From Manis javanica (Eukaryota; Chordata; Mammalia; Pholidota; Manidae), in assembly GCF_040802235.1 (NCBI RefSeq), contig NC_133158.1:38940001-39004000 (forward strand): a stretch of DNA of 64,000 nt, written 5' to 3'. Position 1 is the first letter of the stretch; the number at the start of each line of letters is the position of its first letter. The notes beneath the pieces were generated by a model. It saw only the letters and a list, made by a program, of their open reading frames with translations. It searched no databases and had not been told where the DNA came from. Both the position numbers and the translations under genes were made by a program. Positions 46,801-58,409 of this stretch are shown here, piece after piece.

Positions 46801-49549
46801 CACCTAAGAGCGCTGCCCCCGCTGCGGGAGCCACCATCTAACCAGTCTGACGACCTGTTGTGTAGGCTCCCCTCCCCTGGCAGGCCTTGTACTTCTGGGC
46901 TGTGCTGGGATCACTCTTGATGTGGATCCCGAAAACAGCAACTGCCCCCGGTACAATCAGGACAGGTTATGTTCGGACGGTCACTGTTTCTTCCTCAGTA
47001 CCAGGTAGACCAATGGTCTGGCTCAGCCGGCAGACAGCACCCACCTTCACTTACCTCAGGGTCCATGGGTGTCCAGACACACTATCGCTCGACCTACTGA
47101 AGACATCGTAGCAACTGGTCCTATGAATGGCAAGTTGTAGGTACCACAGGCGCCTGGCGAGATGAGCTGGATGGTGGAAAGCTCCCCCGGACTCCAGGGC
47201 CTGCTGCGCTCACGAGTTCCCAGGGCCGGGCCATCTGTGAACGCCACGGTGCCCCTTCTGAGGGGAGACATGACGCTGCACACAACTGGGAGAGGCACCG
47301 GTGCAGCTTGCTCGAGGTATGGGTGCAGCCACATTTGGGCCACTCCAGGGTGCCTGCTGAGGAAGCCACAGGCTGTCAGCTACATGGAGACCTGGCGGAG
47401 AACACCTGTAGCTCTTGGTGCAAGCCGTCCAACTGCTCGGGCCTGAGGCCTGCTTCCCCAACACTCTGAGTCCCTTTGTGACTGGGGAAGCCAGAGGCGC
47501 CTGCCTACGTGTGTCAGGGCCAACTCCTGGGTCCTGGGGCAAAGCCTTGCCTTCTCCAGCTGGTGACTCACCCTCCGTTTGAGAAACAGCTGACTGATTC
47601 CTGGTCTCGGCCGAGACCACAGGCCTGCCCAGTGACACCAGGCAACAGGCAATCCAGGCCGCCCACTGGGGCCCAGTCATCAGGCCAGGCAGGTATGACC
47701 ATCACGTGAAGTCCCGCTCAAGGGAGGCCTAATGAAAGGACACACGTTCACTCTTTGCTCTTGGTTCCCAGCTCCTAAAATGCCTGGAATTTCCTGACAG
47801 GAGCGTCCTTCTGTTATGGGCCCTTTTCTGACCACACCTGAGTCTTTGCTAGTGAGGTGACTCACAGGAGGGCCCCTAGTCAGCTTCAGGAGGGGCCTGG
47901 TTGCCAGAGGGCAGGGCCTGGAGACTGAGTTCGAGCACATGGCAAATGCAACTCCATTACAAAGATTTAGATGAGACTGCTGGATGGTTTGGGGGCCCTC
48001 CAGGCTGGTGAGCACATTCATGCCTGGAAGGGAAGCACGACCCCACTAGCCCTGTGACCACAACTCCTACCACCCGAAACCTTTGACTCACTTGTGGAGC
48101 CAGAACCCAGCCTGGGGGCCCAGGCATGGCCCTGCAGGGGCTCTGTGGCCCCACGGAGGGCTTCCTCCAACAGGCGTGATGGCCCTGTGGACAAGCTACT
48201 GGCACCGTGGCCTGAAACAGCCCTGTGCTGGGCGCGGCAAACAGCCCGACCGCTGAGGGGGAGGCGGGAGGCTGGCCTGCAGTGGGGATGAGAAACCCCA
48301 TCTGGGGTCCAATGTCCCCCTTCGGTACCCGAGGCCCGACGGTGAGACACGGCAGAAAGAGGTCCTCTACCAGCAGGCTGCGGAGGCCCCTTCTCCCCTA
48401 GGAAGGGAGGTCATCAGTTCCCCACCAGCCAGCGGGCTGTGAGGCCCAGGGAACAAGGACCGAGCACAGGCCGGCCCAGCACTGTGCACCCCCCGTGGGC
48501 TGTGAGGAGCACCAGGGCGTCTTCTCATAGACACCTGCCCACAACCGGCAGGGCACTGAATGCCATTTCGGTAAATACGGGTGGAGGGTGGGAACGAACG
48601 CTCGGTGACCTGGGGCGGGCGTGCAGGTCACCTGCTCTCAGGACTTACACCCTCTGCCTGCTCGACTTCTCGCAGGCACGGCGTGCGCCATGGGCACCAG
48701 GCAGTGTGCGTAAGGCACAGCCCCAGCTGCAGGAAGCTGCCCCTGCTGGTGGCACTTTCCTATAGAGAACGTTCCTGCACAGAGCCAGCTGCCCATCCCT
48801 CCACAAGGCAGAATGAGCTGCATGCAGCTGAGTCGTTGCAACGGCCACTACCACGGCACCCCAGGTCCTGCCCACCCTGCTAGCTTATGTGGCACAGACG
48901 CCCCCCACTCAGCACCAACGGCTGGTGTCGGCCACCCTTCCTCTGGACACTGAAACCAGGGGTGCGTTTCTTGGGTTAGGGCCACGGGGCTGCTTAGGGC
49001 TTCAGCTTCAGTGACATGAGGCAGGGTGCAGGGCTGGGGGGAAGGTGGGACAGCTGCGAATGGGTGGCCTCCGTGTCGCCGAGGCTGATGCACAGGGAGC
49101 ATGGACACGTACCAATGTTATATGGGCTAAGAGAAAGCTCTGCCACAAAAATAAGCAAGCAGTGATTTTAAGAAGTTGTTTCATATTAAAACCTGAGCCC
49201 AGCAGAATAAATGTCGGGTTGAAAGGTACTGAAAACACTGGGATACTCTTCAGTGCACCTGTATAGACTGTGGGTAGACGGTGTGTGGCTAGAGGCTGGC
49301 GTGCAGGTGGGCACAGATGACTGCACAGGGCAGGGGTCACAGCCCCGGGGGCAGCATGGCCAAGGCACCACCTCAGGAATAAAACACAGAGCGGGGCGGG
49401 GCAAGATTAAGGAACAGGCAGGTGGCCTTTTGTCCCTCTTGGTGATGAGAGCTTCAAGTGTCATTGAAAAGCCTTCCATCCAGGAGTTGAACGTGAGCTC
49501 TGTGTATTTCTGCCACTGACCAAACAATAGACTACAGTAGAAGGGCCAC

Positions 49550-49935
49550 TCACACGGAGCAGCTTTAGCTTTATTCTCTCTCTGTGCTTTTGTTTTAAGC
49601 CAGGTTTCCATCTGTGCACTGACGGTCACTCTCCTTCCTGGCTTGGGAGAAGGCAGGCAGGGTGGCCCTGCCAGCATGACCGAGTGGGCCTGTGGCATGT
49701 GAAGCACACATCACCTCATGACGGAGAGGGGCAGACGTGCACCGAGGCCACAAAGGAACTACTCCATTTGGCTTTGTGGCAATGCAGAGAGGTGGAACCC
49801 TGATGCGCGGCACGCAGGCTGGCACTGTGGGGCGGCTCAGCATGCATGCACAAAACAAGCTCTCCTTGGAAAAAGGGGAAAAACAAGTCTTTTTCTCAAA
49901 CAGAATTGTCAGAGGTAGGAGCCACAGGATTTTAT
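49550..49935 (-). other. PCNT: PCNT 3' untranslated region
   Basis: This is inferred from the stop at 49,936-49,938 to just beyond an AATAAA on the minus strand at 49,575-49,570. A further AATAAA overlaps the stop codon itself (49,940-49,935). The true cleavage site is not visible. Confidence 0.55.
49570..49575 (-). terminator. PCNT: Candidate PCNT poly(A) signal
   Basis: AATAAA on the minus strand, 361 nt after the stop codon, would end a 3' UTR of ordinary length. Confidence 0.5.
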
Positions 49936-49979
49936 TTATTGTTTAATCTTCTGGTGGCAGGATTGCTTTGAAGTGAAAT
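49936..49979 (-). CDS. PCNT: PCNT last coding exon
   Basis: It is preceded by a TTTATATTTAG acceptor. Its 44 nt complete an Asp codon begun in the exon at 50,430 and add the C-terminal residues TSKQSCHQKIKQ before TAA. The Ser/Cys/His-Lys tail matches the known mammalian pericentrin C terminus in pattern, and the phase (1 base plus 2 bases) fits exactly. Confidence 0.9.
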
Positions 49980-50429
49980 CTAAATATAAATAAAAATTAA
50001 TTGGTTAGAAGGCTTCCCGTGACTTTTAAGAATTTCACAATTTCAAAACACTACCACTGAAATAATCTTATTTTAGGTAAAAATAGGAATTACAATTAAA
50101 ATACACCGTGGTTTAAATCATGATGGTTAAGAAACACTAGACAAATTATATCCTAGTTGAAACACAATCTTTCTGTTCCCTACGAGTGGGAGACGGAGGC
50201 ACTGAAGGCCCAGCCTACAATCCAGTCAAACAGACCCAGCACGAGGAAGCACGCTGCTCACACGTCCGAGGAGCCCTCAGGACGGCCTCCTCCTAATACC
50301 CCACTGGAGCTCCTTATCGGGTGGGCTCACCATGCTCATGGCGCCCAGGACCGACAGTTGGCAGTCAGGCACACTCCCAGCACACACCTACGTCACTTTA
50401 AAGAACAGTCGGAGAAGGACCTTCATTAC

Positions 50430-50557
50430 CTGGCGGGACCACCCCGAGCCTCTGCTGGATCGTCTCTAAGTGTTTGATGTACTCTGTCAAGGAACGTTCC
50501 GGATCTTGAGAAGCAGTCAGGGACCTTTCTGATCTTGAATTCAGGGATGGATCAGCT
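50430..50557 (-). CDS. PCNT: PCNT penultimate coding exon
   Basis: This 128-nt exon has the acceptor CCTAAAG|AG and the donor CCAG|GTAATG (intron begins 50,429). It encodes 42 residues including SLTASQDPERSLTEYIKHLE, the signature that follows the PACT region in pericentrin. The phase fits both neighbours: it completes an Arg codon from the exon at 52,106 and donates one base to the last exon. An alternative acceptor AG two bases on would break the frame. Confidence 0.92.
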
Positions 50558-52105
50558 CTTTAGGCAAACAAACAGACCAGGAAAGAAACAAAAGCGAGCT
50601 GCTCGTGTGGCGGTGTGTGTGTGGTGAGTGCATAGGCGGGAGACAGCAGAGGGTCCTGTCGCCCACCAGGCCAGGGGACGAGGGGAGCCAGGTGGCCGGC
50701 CGCCTCCTCGTGTCCATCCTTTAGCACAGAGGCAAAGTGCTCCATAGGGTCCCAAACACCAGCTTCCGTGGTGTCCCAGGGTGCAAACGAGTGCACATTT
50801 ATTCATTCCACGTCATCTCACCTTCACCCCACGGGCTCATGCACCGCGCTTCCCAGTGGCCTCTCCCTGATGCCCCAGCCAGCCCTTTGCTTGGGGCAGG
50901 CCCACCATCCAGTCCCTGCCCCCAGAGCCAGCACTGGTCACCTCTTCCACAGGGTGTCCCTACATGACTTTCCCACCCTGTGCCAGCCACAAAGGAGGTC
51001 TCGCCTCTCATTTCCTCTGTGAACAGGTATTACCAACCTGGATGCAGGGCACCTTGGCCTCCAGACCGGGACTCTGCCCTTCCTGAACACAACTGGACCT
51101 CACAGATTCACTGGTGGGCTCCCTGCCTGGCTCTGGGATTGGGCCAAAACCTTCAGAACACACGCACTATGGTGCATCACCAGCAGAGGAGACTGGAGCC
51201 TGTCACAGATGGGCTCCCATCCGTGCTGGGTTGCCTTGCATGGCCGAACAGTGACACGTGCTGTGACATGCAACACAGCACTTCCTAAAGGGCAGGCCGC
51301 AGAGGCCTCATCCAGGGGCCCCGGAGAGAAAGGGCACACGCTGTTCGTCCCCACTAGCCGGAGGCTGTGCTGGGGGCTGGCTGCACAGGTGATGGGGGCA
51401 CAGGTCGTACACTGGGAAGGCACGTGTGTGTCTATGGCCATAGACACATGCAGTCTTTCTATACACTTCATGGGTATGTTCCCAACATTGATAAAGCCTT
51501 AGTTGAAAGAGTTAAGTGACTCAAACTGGAATTCATCACTCCAGCACCTGCATGGGATCATTCCACCACCCAGGCTGGAGAATTTCCTAATGAGCACCTG
51601 CACGAGAAGCACTGGGGTTGGGAGGGCTGTGAACCACGCAAAGAGGATCAAGGCCACCAGACGCGCTCTGAGGCCACACGCCACCTCGGCCCCAACAGGG
51701 CCTCAAGGAGACCAGTGCACGTGACCATGGCTCAAACCACCACAGCCACGAGGGGAGCCTTGTTCACTTTCTTTTTAAACAAAATCGTATTCTATAATCA
51801 AACTACAAGACCTCTTAATGATCTTTTTAATTGGAAAGGTTTTTCCCCAAATAACTTACTTCACTACGTTTAACATCACTGCTGTGGCACTTCCTCTGTC
51901 TGCTGCACGGTCAGCATGAAGAGGCCCAGTGCGTGCAGAATGCCCCAGTCCCACAGAAAGGAGGGGCCGCACGCCACCTGATGCTGTGTGCTCACGGGCG
52001 TGCGGTGGGGCTCTCCTGTGACAGGCGGGCCTGGGCACCCACGCAAACCTCCATGCAGAGGGCTACAGCCCAGGCCCTGCTGAGCGCCCAAGCTCCGCGA
52101 CTCAC

Positions 52106-52229
52106 CTCTCCCTCCTGCGTGGGGAGGCTCTCGGCACAGGGCCCCTGGCGTGGCTGGGGGACACGTCCCGGGTCGGCGGGGATTTGCTGGTCTTGGGTGG
52201 AGACAGCTGCCGCTGCGGCATCAGGAACC
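52106..52229 (-). CDS. PCNT: PCNT coding exon (Pro/Arg-rich linker)
   Basis: This 124-nt exon has the acceptor GGGGAAG|GG and the donor GAGAG|GTGAGT. It encodes a basic, proline-rich linker containing LSPPKTSKSPPTRDVSPSHA, which corresponds to the divergent linker between the PACT domain and the C-terminal tail. It begins by completing a Gly codon with one base from the exon at 53,074 and ends two bases into an Arg codon. Sequence conservation is lower than in the flanking exons, as expected here. Confidence 0.88.
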
Positions 52230-53073
52230 CTTCCCCCATAATCAGCAGAGGGTTAGGAAAAGAGATGGACGCATTTTATCAGGAAGGCCTATCCACTAAA
52301 ATTTATAAATGTACAGCAACTTCAAAACATTTAAGAAGTGCCCAGGTTATAACTATCACATTTCTAAAAGCTACAGAAGAAGCCTGAGTTTTGACCTCCT
52401 ATATTTCACCCCTGCAAGACCCCTGGTGTCCGAGTGGGCAGCATCCCTGGAGGGTCGCTCAGGGCCCTGAAGGAGCCAGCAGGGATCAGCTCTGGGGAAG
52501 GCGGGCATCAGCTCTGGGGAGGGCGGGCATCAGCTCCAGGGGCCACGAGGGACTCCAGGAGGGGAAAACAGAAGGCCAGCAAGCTGAAAAGCACTTTGAT
52601 CTCAGGAAGTAACGATTAATGTGTGGCAACCAAAGCCTCCTGGCACCACAGGGACGCCCATCGCAGGGCAGAGCTGGGGGCTGCCTGCAGGGCCTCCACC
52701 CCAAGGACTGGGGCTGCATCCTAGGCTGGGGGAAAAGTTCTGTGCACACGTTTACACTCAGGGCAGGGACGCATCTGTGCGGGCAGTCGCTCAGACAGGT
52801 GTGACTGAGCCCAGAGCAGCAGCAGTCACACCTGTCTTGACCTGAGAATAAAAAGACCCTTTATAACCCCCACTGCCCCTGCCCCACCCTCTGCACCACT
52901 TTACTGCACACCAACAGCACAAACCGTTTGCTCCCAGCCCAAGAACCACATCCCCTGAGCCATCCCGCCAGGCCGGCAGTGGCACTGGCTGGGCCTGGGG
53001 CCCTGACCACGCATGGTCGCGTCCCCGGCGAGCCCACACTCAGAAGGGCAGGCCCGAGAGGGACGGGTCCCAC

Positions 53074-53150
53074 CTGGGCGGGAGGCTCGGCTGAGCACGA
53101 GAGCACCTTTCCGGTCCACTTCTTGCCATTTCTTAACCAAAAATCGCAAC
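53074..53150 (-). CDS. PCNT: PCNT coding exon (end of PACT domain)
   Basis: This 77-nt exon follows the acceptor CCTTGTAG|G and ends at CCCAG|GTGGGA. It encodes LRFLVKKWQEVDRKGAL and nine further residues. The basic amphipathic helix continues from the previous exon and is the part of the PACT domain associated with calmodulin binding and centrosome targeting. Its first base completes an Arg codon split across the intron. Confidence 0.93.
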
Positions 53151-54571
53151 CTACAAGGAAAAGAAGGGGAAAAAACATTGAAACCCAGAGCAGAACGAGT
53201 GAAAGAGTGATGGGAAGGCAGATGTGGGTGACTGCGCACGGGCAGAGGCCCAGCTGGGCCCACAGCCCACCACCTGGACGGCTGTGCCCAGGCGCCCCCA
53301 GACCCCCAAACCCAACCCCCCCCAGCTCAGGTCAGAGACCCCAGTTCAAAGCCAGGATAAAGACCCCCACCCGCACGCACTTTTTCAGACTGGGACCAGC
53401 ACGGGGTTCCCCACCCCTCTCCGAGGACAGCCTCTCATGTCCACACTACCCACCTCTGAGCTGGGTGGATCTGATTCTCCAGCTGAGGCCCCTCCCACTG
53501 CCCTACAATCACTAGGGTGACTGGAGGCTGGGTGATCTGTTTACGGCCTCTCCCAGCATCTACAATGCTTCCTGGCACAGCACACTCTCTCTGAACCATA
53601 GCTCGGAAACACGGATGGACAGAGCAGCAGACACATGGGTGGGTGGATGGTTCATGGCCAAACAAGCCCGAGCAGGGCACTGAGGCTTCAGGACAACAAC
53701 GCAGTCTCACAGGAGGCCCTCCACAGGTGTCAGCCTTGGCCCGACCCAGCTGCCATGAGGCTGGGCCTGAGAGGAGCAGGACGCCCCCTGCACTTCGTAG
53801 CACTGTCCCTGTGCCGGTGGCCACAGGCAGAAATGAGCATGGCCCAGAGGAGGCGTCTCCGTGGGCACCAGAGCAGACACAGCTGCCTGATTCTTAGTGG
53901 GGAAAACATTTTAGAAATTCAGCCAATTTTAAAATCGTAAAATAATGGGTCCTCATGACCAGTACTTTTGGAATGGTCAGACCCCCAGTCACACCAGGGA
54001 GCTACATCCCTGCCCCCAGAAATGATGCTCAGCACAAAACAGCCGCTGATGGGGTTGGGGGCATTTGTGGCACCTTCTGATGGGGTGATGGGCAGGCCTG
54101 GGCCAGATGGACATTCGGGGGCAGGTCAGAATAGAGGTGGGGATGGCGGCTGCCTGGTACCCTGTTGCTAGGCACCCCCCTCCTGAGAGTGGGGCTCCCA
54201 CCACACCTGCAGGCAGGCAGGAAAGTGCCTGCACCATAAAAGGCCTCTTTTGAGACATAAATTTGACTGGAGTAGAGGAAACTGGAGTCAGAAGAATGAA
54301 GTGCAGTTTAAACTTGATCAGATGCGACTACAGTCCCTCAGGAAGAACCTGTGAGGGGACAGGGTGTCGTCGTATGATGAAAAGGCACCCCTAGATGTTT
54401 CTGTTTTTGCATGACATGATTTCTTGAAGACAAGGATCATGTGTATTTTCTTTAAGGCCCCACATAACATTCATCTCATAAGAGAATACACTGTGGAGTC
54501 TCAAAGAGGAAAGCCACCTCAAACCACCGTGCACCCCGGTTCGCAGGACAGCAGCGCATGCTGAGCATCAC

Positions 54572-54804
54572 CTTAATGTTGCAGTCACCACCCTAACAGC
54601 AGTTCGGAACTTCGTAAGGGGCCGAGATGTGGCAGTTTTCTTATCTGCTTTGGAAGGAAATACTCCCAGGTGAGCGATCATTGAGAGTGTTTCTTGTTCA
54701 GAGTCCTGGAATCCACCAATCAATAGTAAAAGGTACTTCTTTTGGTAAATCAGAGCTTTTCTAAAGCTCTCTGCTCTCAAATAATGCAGGTACAATTTTT
54801 CCAT
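54572..54804 (-). CDS. PCNT: PCNT coding exon (core of PACT domain)
   Basis: This 233-nt exon follows CTTTTAG|ATG and ends TTAAG|GTGATG. It encodes 77 residues starting MEKLYLHYLRAESFRKALIY and including the GGFQDSEQETLSMIAHLGVF block, then a basic RFRTAVRVV stretch. This is the pericentrin-AKAP450 centrosomal targeting (PACT) domain. Pericentrin is a large coiled-coil scaffold of the pericentriolar material that recruits gamma-tubulin ring complexes. AKAP9 has a related PACT domain, but the exact residues and synteny with DIP2A support PCNT. Confidence 0.96.
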
Positions 54805-55673
54805 CTAAAAGAAAAAAGAAGTAACACTTAATCATAAAAAAGATATCTTGCTGGCCAATCTCACATACATACATAGTGCACTTACCTCAGCCCTAAGCAG
54901 GGCACCCCCACCTCTACTCAGCTTCTCCCAAGGCAGCTGTGCCCAAAGAGGCCCTGGAGAAGGCTCGTGAGTCTGACTGCTAAGCAAGGTAGTAACCAGA
55001 GGGGGCTGGGACCTCACCTCGGGGCCCAAAGATCACAGCAGGGGCACTGTGGGGACCCCTGAGCAGCCCACAGCTTGCACCTCGTCGACAAAAATGACGG
55101 GCAGTGCATTGCAGGTCTGGGGCTTTGCTCGGCTGCAGAGACTGTCCTGTGAGCACCGCACCCTTCCCTTCAGCCCTTATGAGCACGGAATCATGGCATT
55201 TGGGTACAACCAGACCAAAGTCTGCACTCTTAAACTGCCCTTGTTTGTAATGGCGTGACCGCCAGAGCCAGGGTGTCTTCTTACTGTAAACAAGCCCACG
55301 CTGGACACACGTGCTGACAGTCATGCCCAGGCCGGAGGCCCATGGCCACGAGGAACCTTCAGCCTGCATCAGTGAGCAAACCCAGATTGGAACGAGCAGT
55401 GGGTGTTCAGGGCCAACCACACGGTGGCTACACGGCATTATATACTTGTCCAAACCCACAGAACGCCTGACACCAGGGGCCTGGCTGTGAGCCACGGTGC
55501 GGGACAGACGCGGCCACACAGGGTCACCAAGCAGGGGGACATGTGGGAAATCCTGTCCCCTCCCCTTAGTGTTGCTGTGACCACCCTAAAAGTGCTCTGG
55601 AGACAATCTTAGAGACAAACGGAGCCCCAGCAAGGCTCCCCTCAGCACAGAGCAGCCCCACACCCAGGTTCAC

Positions 55674-55769
55674 CTTGATACTGCTGGCGCTGGCCTCCTC
55701 GCTCGCAGCCGGTGTGGACCGCCCGGGCTCAGGGTGCCAGGGGCTCCGCGGAGCTGTCCTGTCTGGCCT
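55674..55769 (-). CDS. PCNT: Probable PCNT coding exon before the PACT core
   Basis: A 96-nt block lies between a good acceptor (GTTTGTTGCAG|AGG) and a donor (ATCAAG|GTGAAC). Read in phase 0 it encodes 32 residues ending AASEEASASSIK, and it joins in phase 0 to the exon at 54,804. I recognise the exon by splice sites, phase and position more than by sequence, so it is less certain than the others. Other frames contain a stop or do not fit the next exon. Confidence 0.65.
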
Positions 55770-57082
55770 CTGCAACAAACCAGACCCGCGGGGCTGTGAT
55801 CAGGCCAGAGCCCAGGGAGCCCGTGCTCCTGCCCGGGGATGCCAGATCCACATGTGACATTGTCACCCAGATAATTAACGTTCATGGGCTGATTACTGCA
55901 CAGAAGGTACATTTTCATTAAAACAGAAAACTAAGTATTTGTGAAACAACCCCAGATTCAAGCCTTTAAGCCTATTAAGTGCCTTCCTTTCCTCGGCTAC
56001 TAGCGGATGGGAGCGAAGAGCTCCGGCCAGCGCGAGCTGGTCGCACAGCCCCAAGTTTCCCCGAGGCCACTTGGGAGCTACACCCACCAAAGACGGGTGC
56101 CGTGGGTGGGGACACGGAAGGCCCGCGGTCCCAGAGGGGACAGAGGCGCCACTCCACAGATGCCCGTGATCGCCTGCTGCCAAGGCCGCGGGAGGCCCGA
56201 GGTGCTCACGAGGCCCACGTGGTCATAGTGTCTGCTCAGCAGTTTGCCTGCAATTCCAGGGCCAGTGGAAAAGTGGGGGTGCACCTGGGGGCCGAGGTCC
56301 CTCACAAGGCAGGGGGAGAAGACCAAGCCCCTCGGGCAGCTTGGTAAGAAGGCCCTGGGGGCAGCAGCTGTCTCTGACGTGGAGGACGGAGTCCTCCCAG
56401 CTCTCTGTCAGCTAACCCCAACACGCTCATGAAAGCACTGACTCCCTCCAAACAAAGCAAAAACAAGTGGGACCACGTGTGACTGAAAGGTCCCTGCCCA
56501 GAGGGGGAGCCACCACCACCACAGAGGCGGCGGGCTGGGGGGGGGCATTCAGGAACGGCTATGTCCGGAGGGGTCGGCGTCTAAAATACATAAAGAACCC
56601 ATAAAACTCAGTATCAAAAACAATCTGATGCACAGAGCACCTCAAGAGATATTTCTCCAAAGAAGACAGATGACCAATGGCATGTGAAGAGATGCTCCAC
56701 ACGGCTGATCACCTGGGAGATGCAGACCCAGGCCACATGGAGGGATCCCCCCAGCGGTCGGAACAGCTGTCAGCAACATGACTAGAGAGGAGGGCTGGTG
56801 AGGAAAGGAGAAAAGGGGGCCCCGGGCCCTGCTGCTGGGATTCCAACTGGGGCAGCTACTGTGGAAAGCACATGGAAGAGGTTCCTCAAAAAAATTAAAA
56901 ACAGAAATGTCATACAATCCAGTAATTATACTTCTGGGTAGTTATTTGAAGAAAATGGAGACACTAATTCAAAAAGATATCTGCACCCCTATATTCACTG
57001 CAGCATTGTTAACAACAGCCAAGATGTGGAAACAAACCCAATGCCCATTAACAGATGACAGGATAAAAAAGAGGCGTTTTAT

Positions 57083-57105
57083 ACACACACACACACACAC
57101 ACACA
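57083..57105. repeat. (AC)n microsatellite
   Basis: An uninterrupted AC run of about 23 bp lies within old L1 sequence. Confidence 0.9.
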
Positions 57106-57145
57106 GCGGAATACTACTCAGCCAATTAAAAAGAATGAAATCTTG

Positions 57146-57927
57146 TGGAAAGCAGTATGGAGGTTCCTCAAAATGCTCAAAATAGAAATACCATTTGACC
57201 CAGGAATCCCACTTCCAGGAATTTACCCTACGAATGCAGAAGCCCAGTTTGAAAAAGACAGATGCACCACTATGTTTATCGCGGCACTATTTACAATAGC
57301 CAAGATATGGAAGCAACCTAAGTGTCCATCAGTAGATGAATGGATAAAGAAGAGGTGGTACATATACACAATGGAATATTATTCAGCCATAAGAAGAAAA
57401 CAAATCCTACCATTTGCAGCAACATGGATGAAGCTGGAGGGTATTATGCTCAGTGAAATAAGCCAAGCAGAGAAAGACAAATACCAAATGATTTCACTCA
57501 TATGTGGAGCATAAGAACAAAGCAAAACTGAAGGAACAAAACAGCAGCAGACTCACAGAACCCAAGAATGGACTAACAGTTACCAAAGGGAAAGGGACTG
57601 GGGAGGTGGGAAGGAAGGGATAAGGGTGGGAAAAAAGAAAGGGGGCCTTACGATTAGCACATATAGTGTGGGGGGGGGGCATGGGGAGGGCTGTGCAACA
57701 CAGAGAAGACAAGTAGTGATTTTACAGCATCTTACTATGCAGATGGACAGTGACTGTGAAGGGGTATGTAGGGGGGACTTGGTGAAGGGGGGAGCCTAGT
57801 AAACATAATGTTCTTCAAGTAATTGTAGATTAATTATACCAAAAAAAAAAAAAAAGCCAGATGGCTCCTGATGTATGACTGTGGATTACAGAGAACTGAA
57901 TAAAGTCATACCCCCTATGAAAAAAAA
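57146..57927 (+). mobile_element. 5'-truncated young L1 with a 64-bp 3' transduction
   Basis: It starts near the end of ORF2 (TGGAAAGCAGTATGG) and has an open tail frame to 57,514 and a 3' UTR like the L1 at 29,955. A first A tract ends at 57,855. Non-L1 sequence (57,856-57,919) follows, with its own AATAAA at 57,899-57,904, then a second A tract. The duplication AATGAAATCTTG at 57,134-57,145 and 57,928-57,939 encloses all of it, so the extra 64 bp came with the L1 RNA. Confidence 0.88.
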
Positions 57928-57974
57928 AATGAAATCTTGCCCTTTGTGAAAACATGGATGGAACTTTAAGAGTG

Positions 57975-58409
57975 CGTGGATAAAATGAGAGTTCCTGTGG
58001 CCAGGATTTTCACCTGGCTGTGGTTGACTAGCTCACTGCACACCTGTGGGCAGCACATGGCTGTTAACTCTTTAAAAAAAGCTCCATCCAGTGCTCTGGG
58101 CATGACACGGTGGCAGGACTGCAAGGCTGCAGGAGAGCAGAGCAGAGGCTGGAGTGGTGGCAGCGCCAAGGACAGAGGTCCAGAGGATGGCTGTGTGGGG
58201 TGGCTGTGCAGGCAGAGGGGCCCAGAGGCAGAGACCGGCTTGCTGCCTGCAGACTTGCTCTGACTGAACGGGATTTTAGTGACTGACCTGCCACCTGGAA
58301 ATAAAGTTGGGTATAACTCTTTCACCCCAAGAGTGTTTTGCTGTCAATTTCTTTGGTCACATTGAATCCATAGTGAACTTGCCTGCAGCTGAAACCCATT
58401 GGCAAGACA
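57975..58409 (+). repeat. Probable solo LTR inserted in old L1
   Basis: A 435-bp non-L1 block lies between two parts of the same old L1, with GAGTG on both sides (57,970-57,974 and 58,410-58,414). It ends in CA and has AATAAA near 58,300. The start reads CGTGG, which suggests a TG start altered to CG. Confidence 0.6.

Larger units (their letters stand above)
36641..49549. other. Intergenic interval between DIP2A promoter and PCNT 3' end
   Basis: About 13 kb separate the DIP2A island from the likely PCNT poly(A) site. I recognise a Tigger1 derivative, two MLT1 LTRs and one truncated L1. The remaining DNA (36,900-37,800, 39,210-41,550, 43,280-46,490, 46,800-49,549) is rather GC-rich, and its many overlapping frames on both strands show no family or splice logic. 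Unknown non-coding transcripts cannot be excluded. Confidence 0.6.

Noticed and set aside
57143-57514. Open frame of 123 codons as a host gene
   Set aside because: It is the conserved C-terminal end of L1 ORF2 and recurs at 31,216, 42,608 and 60,598.
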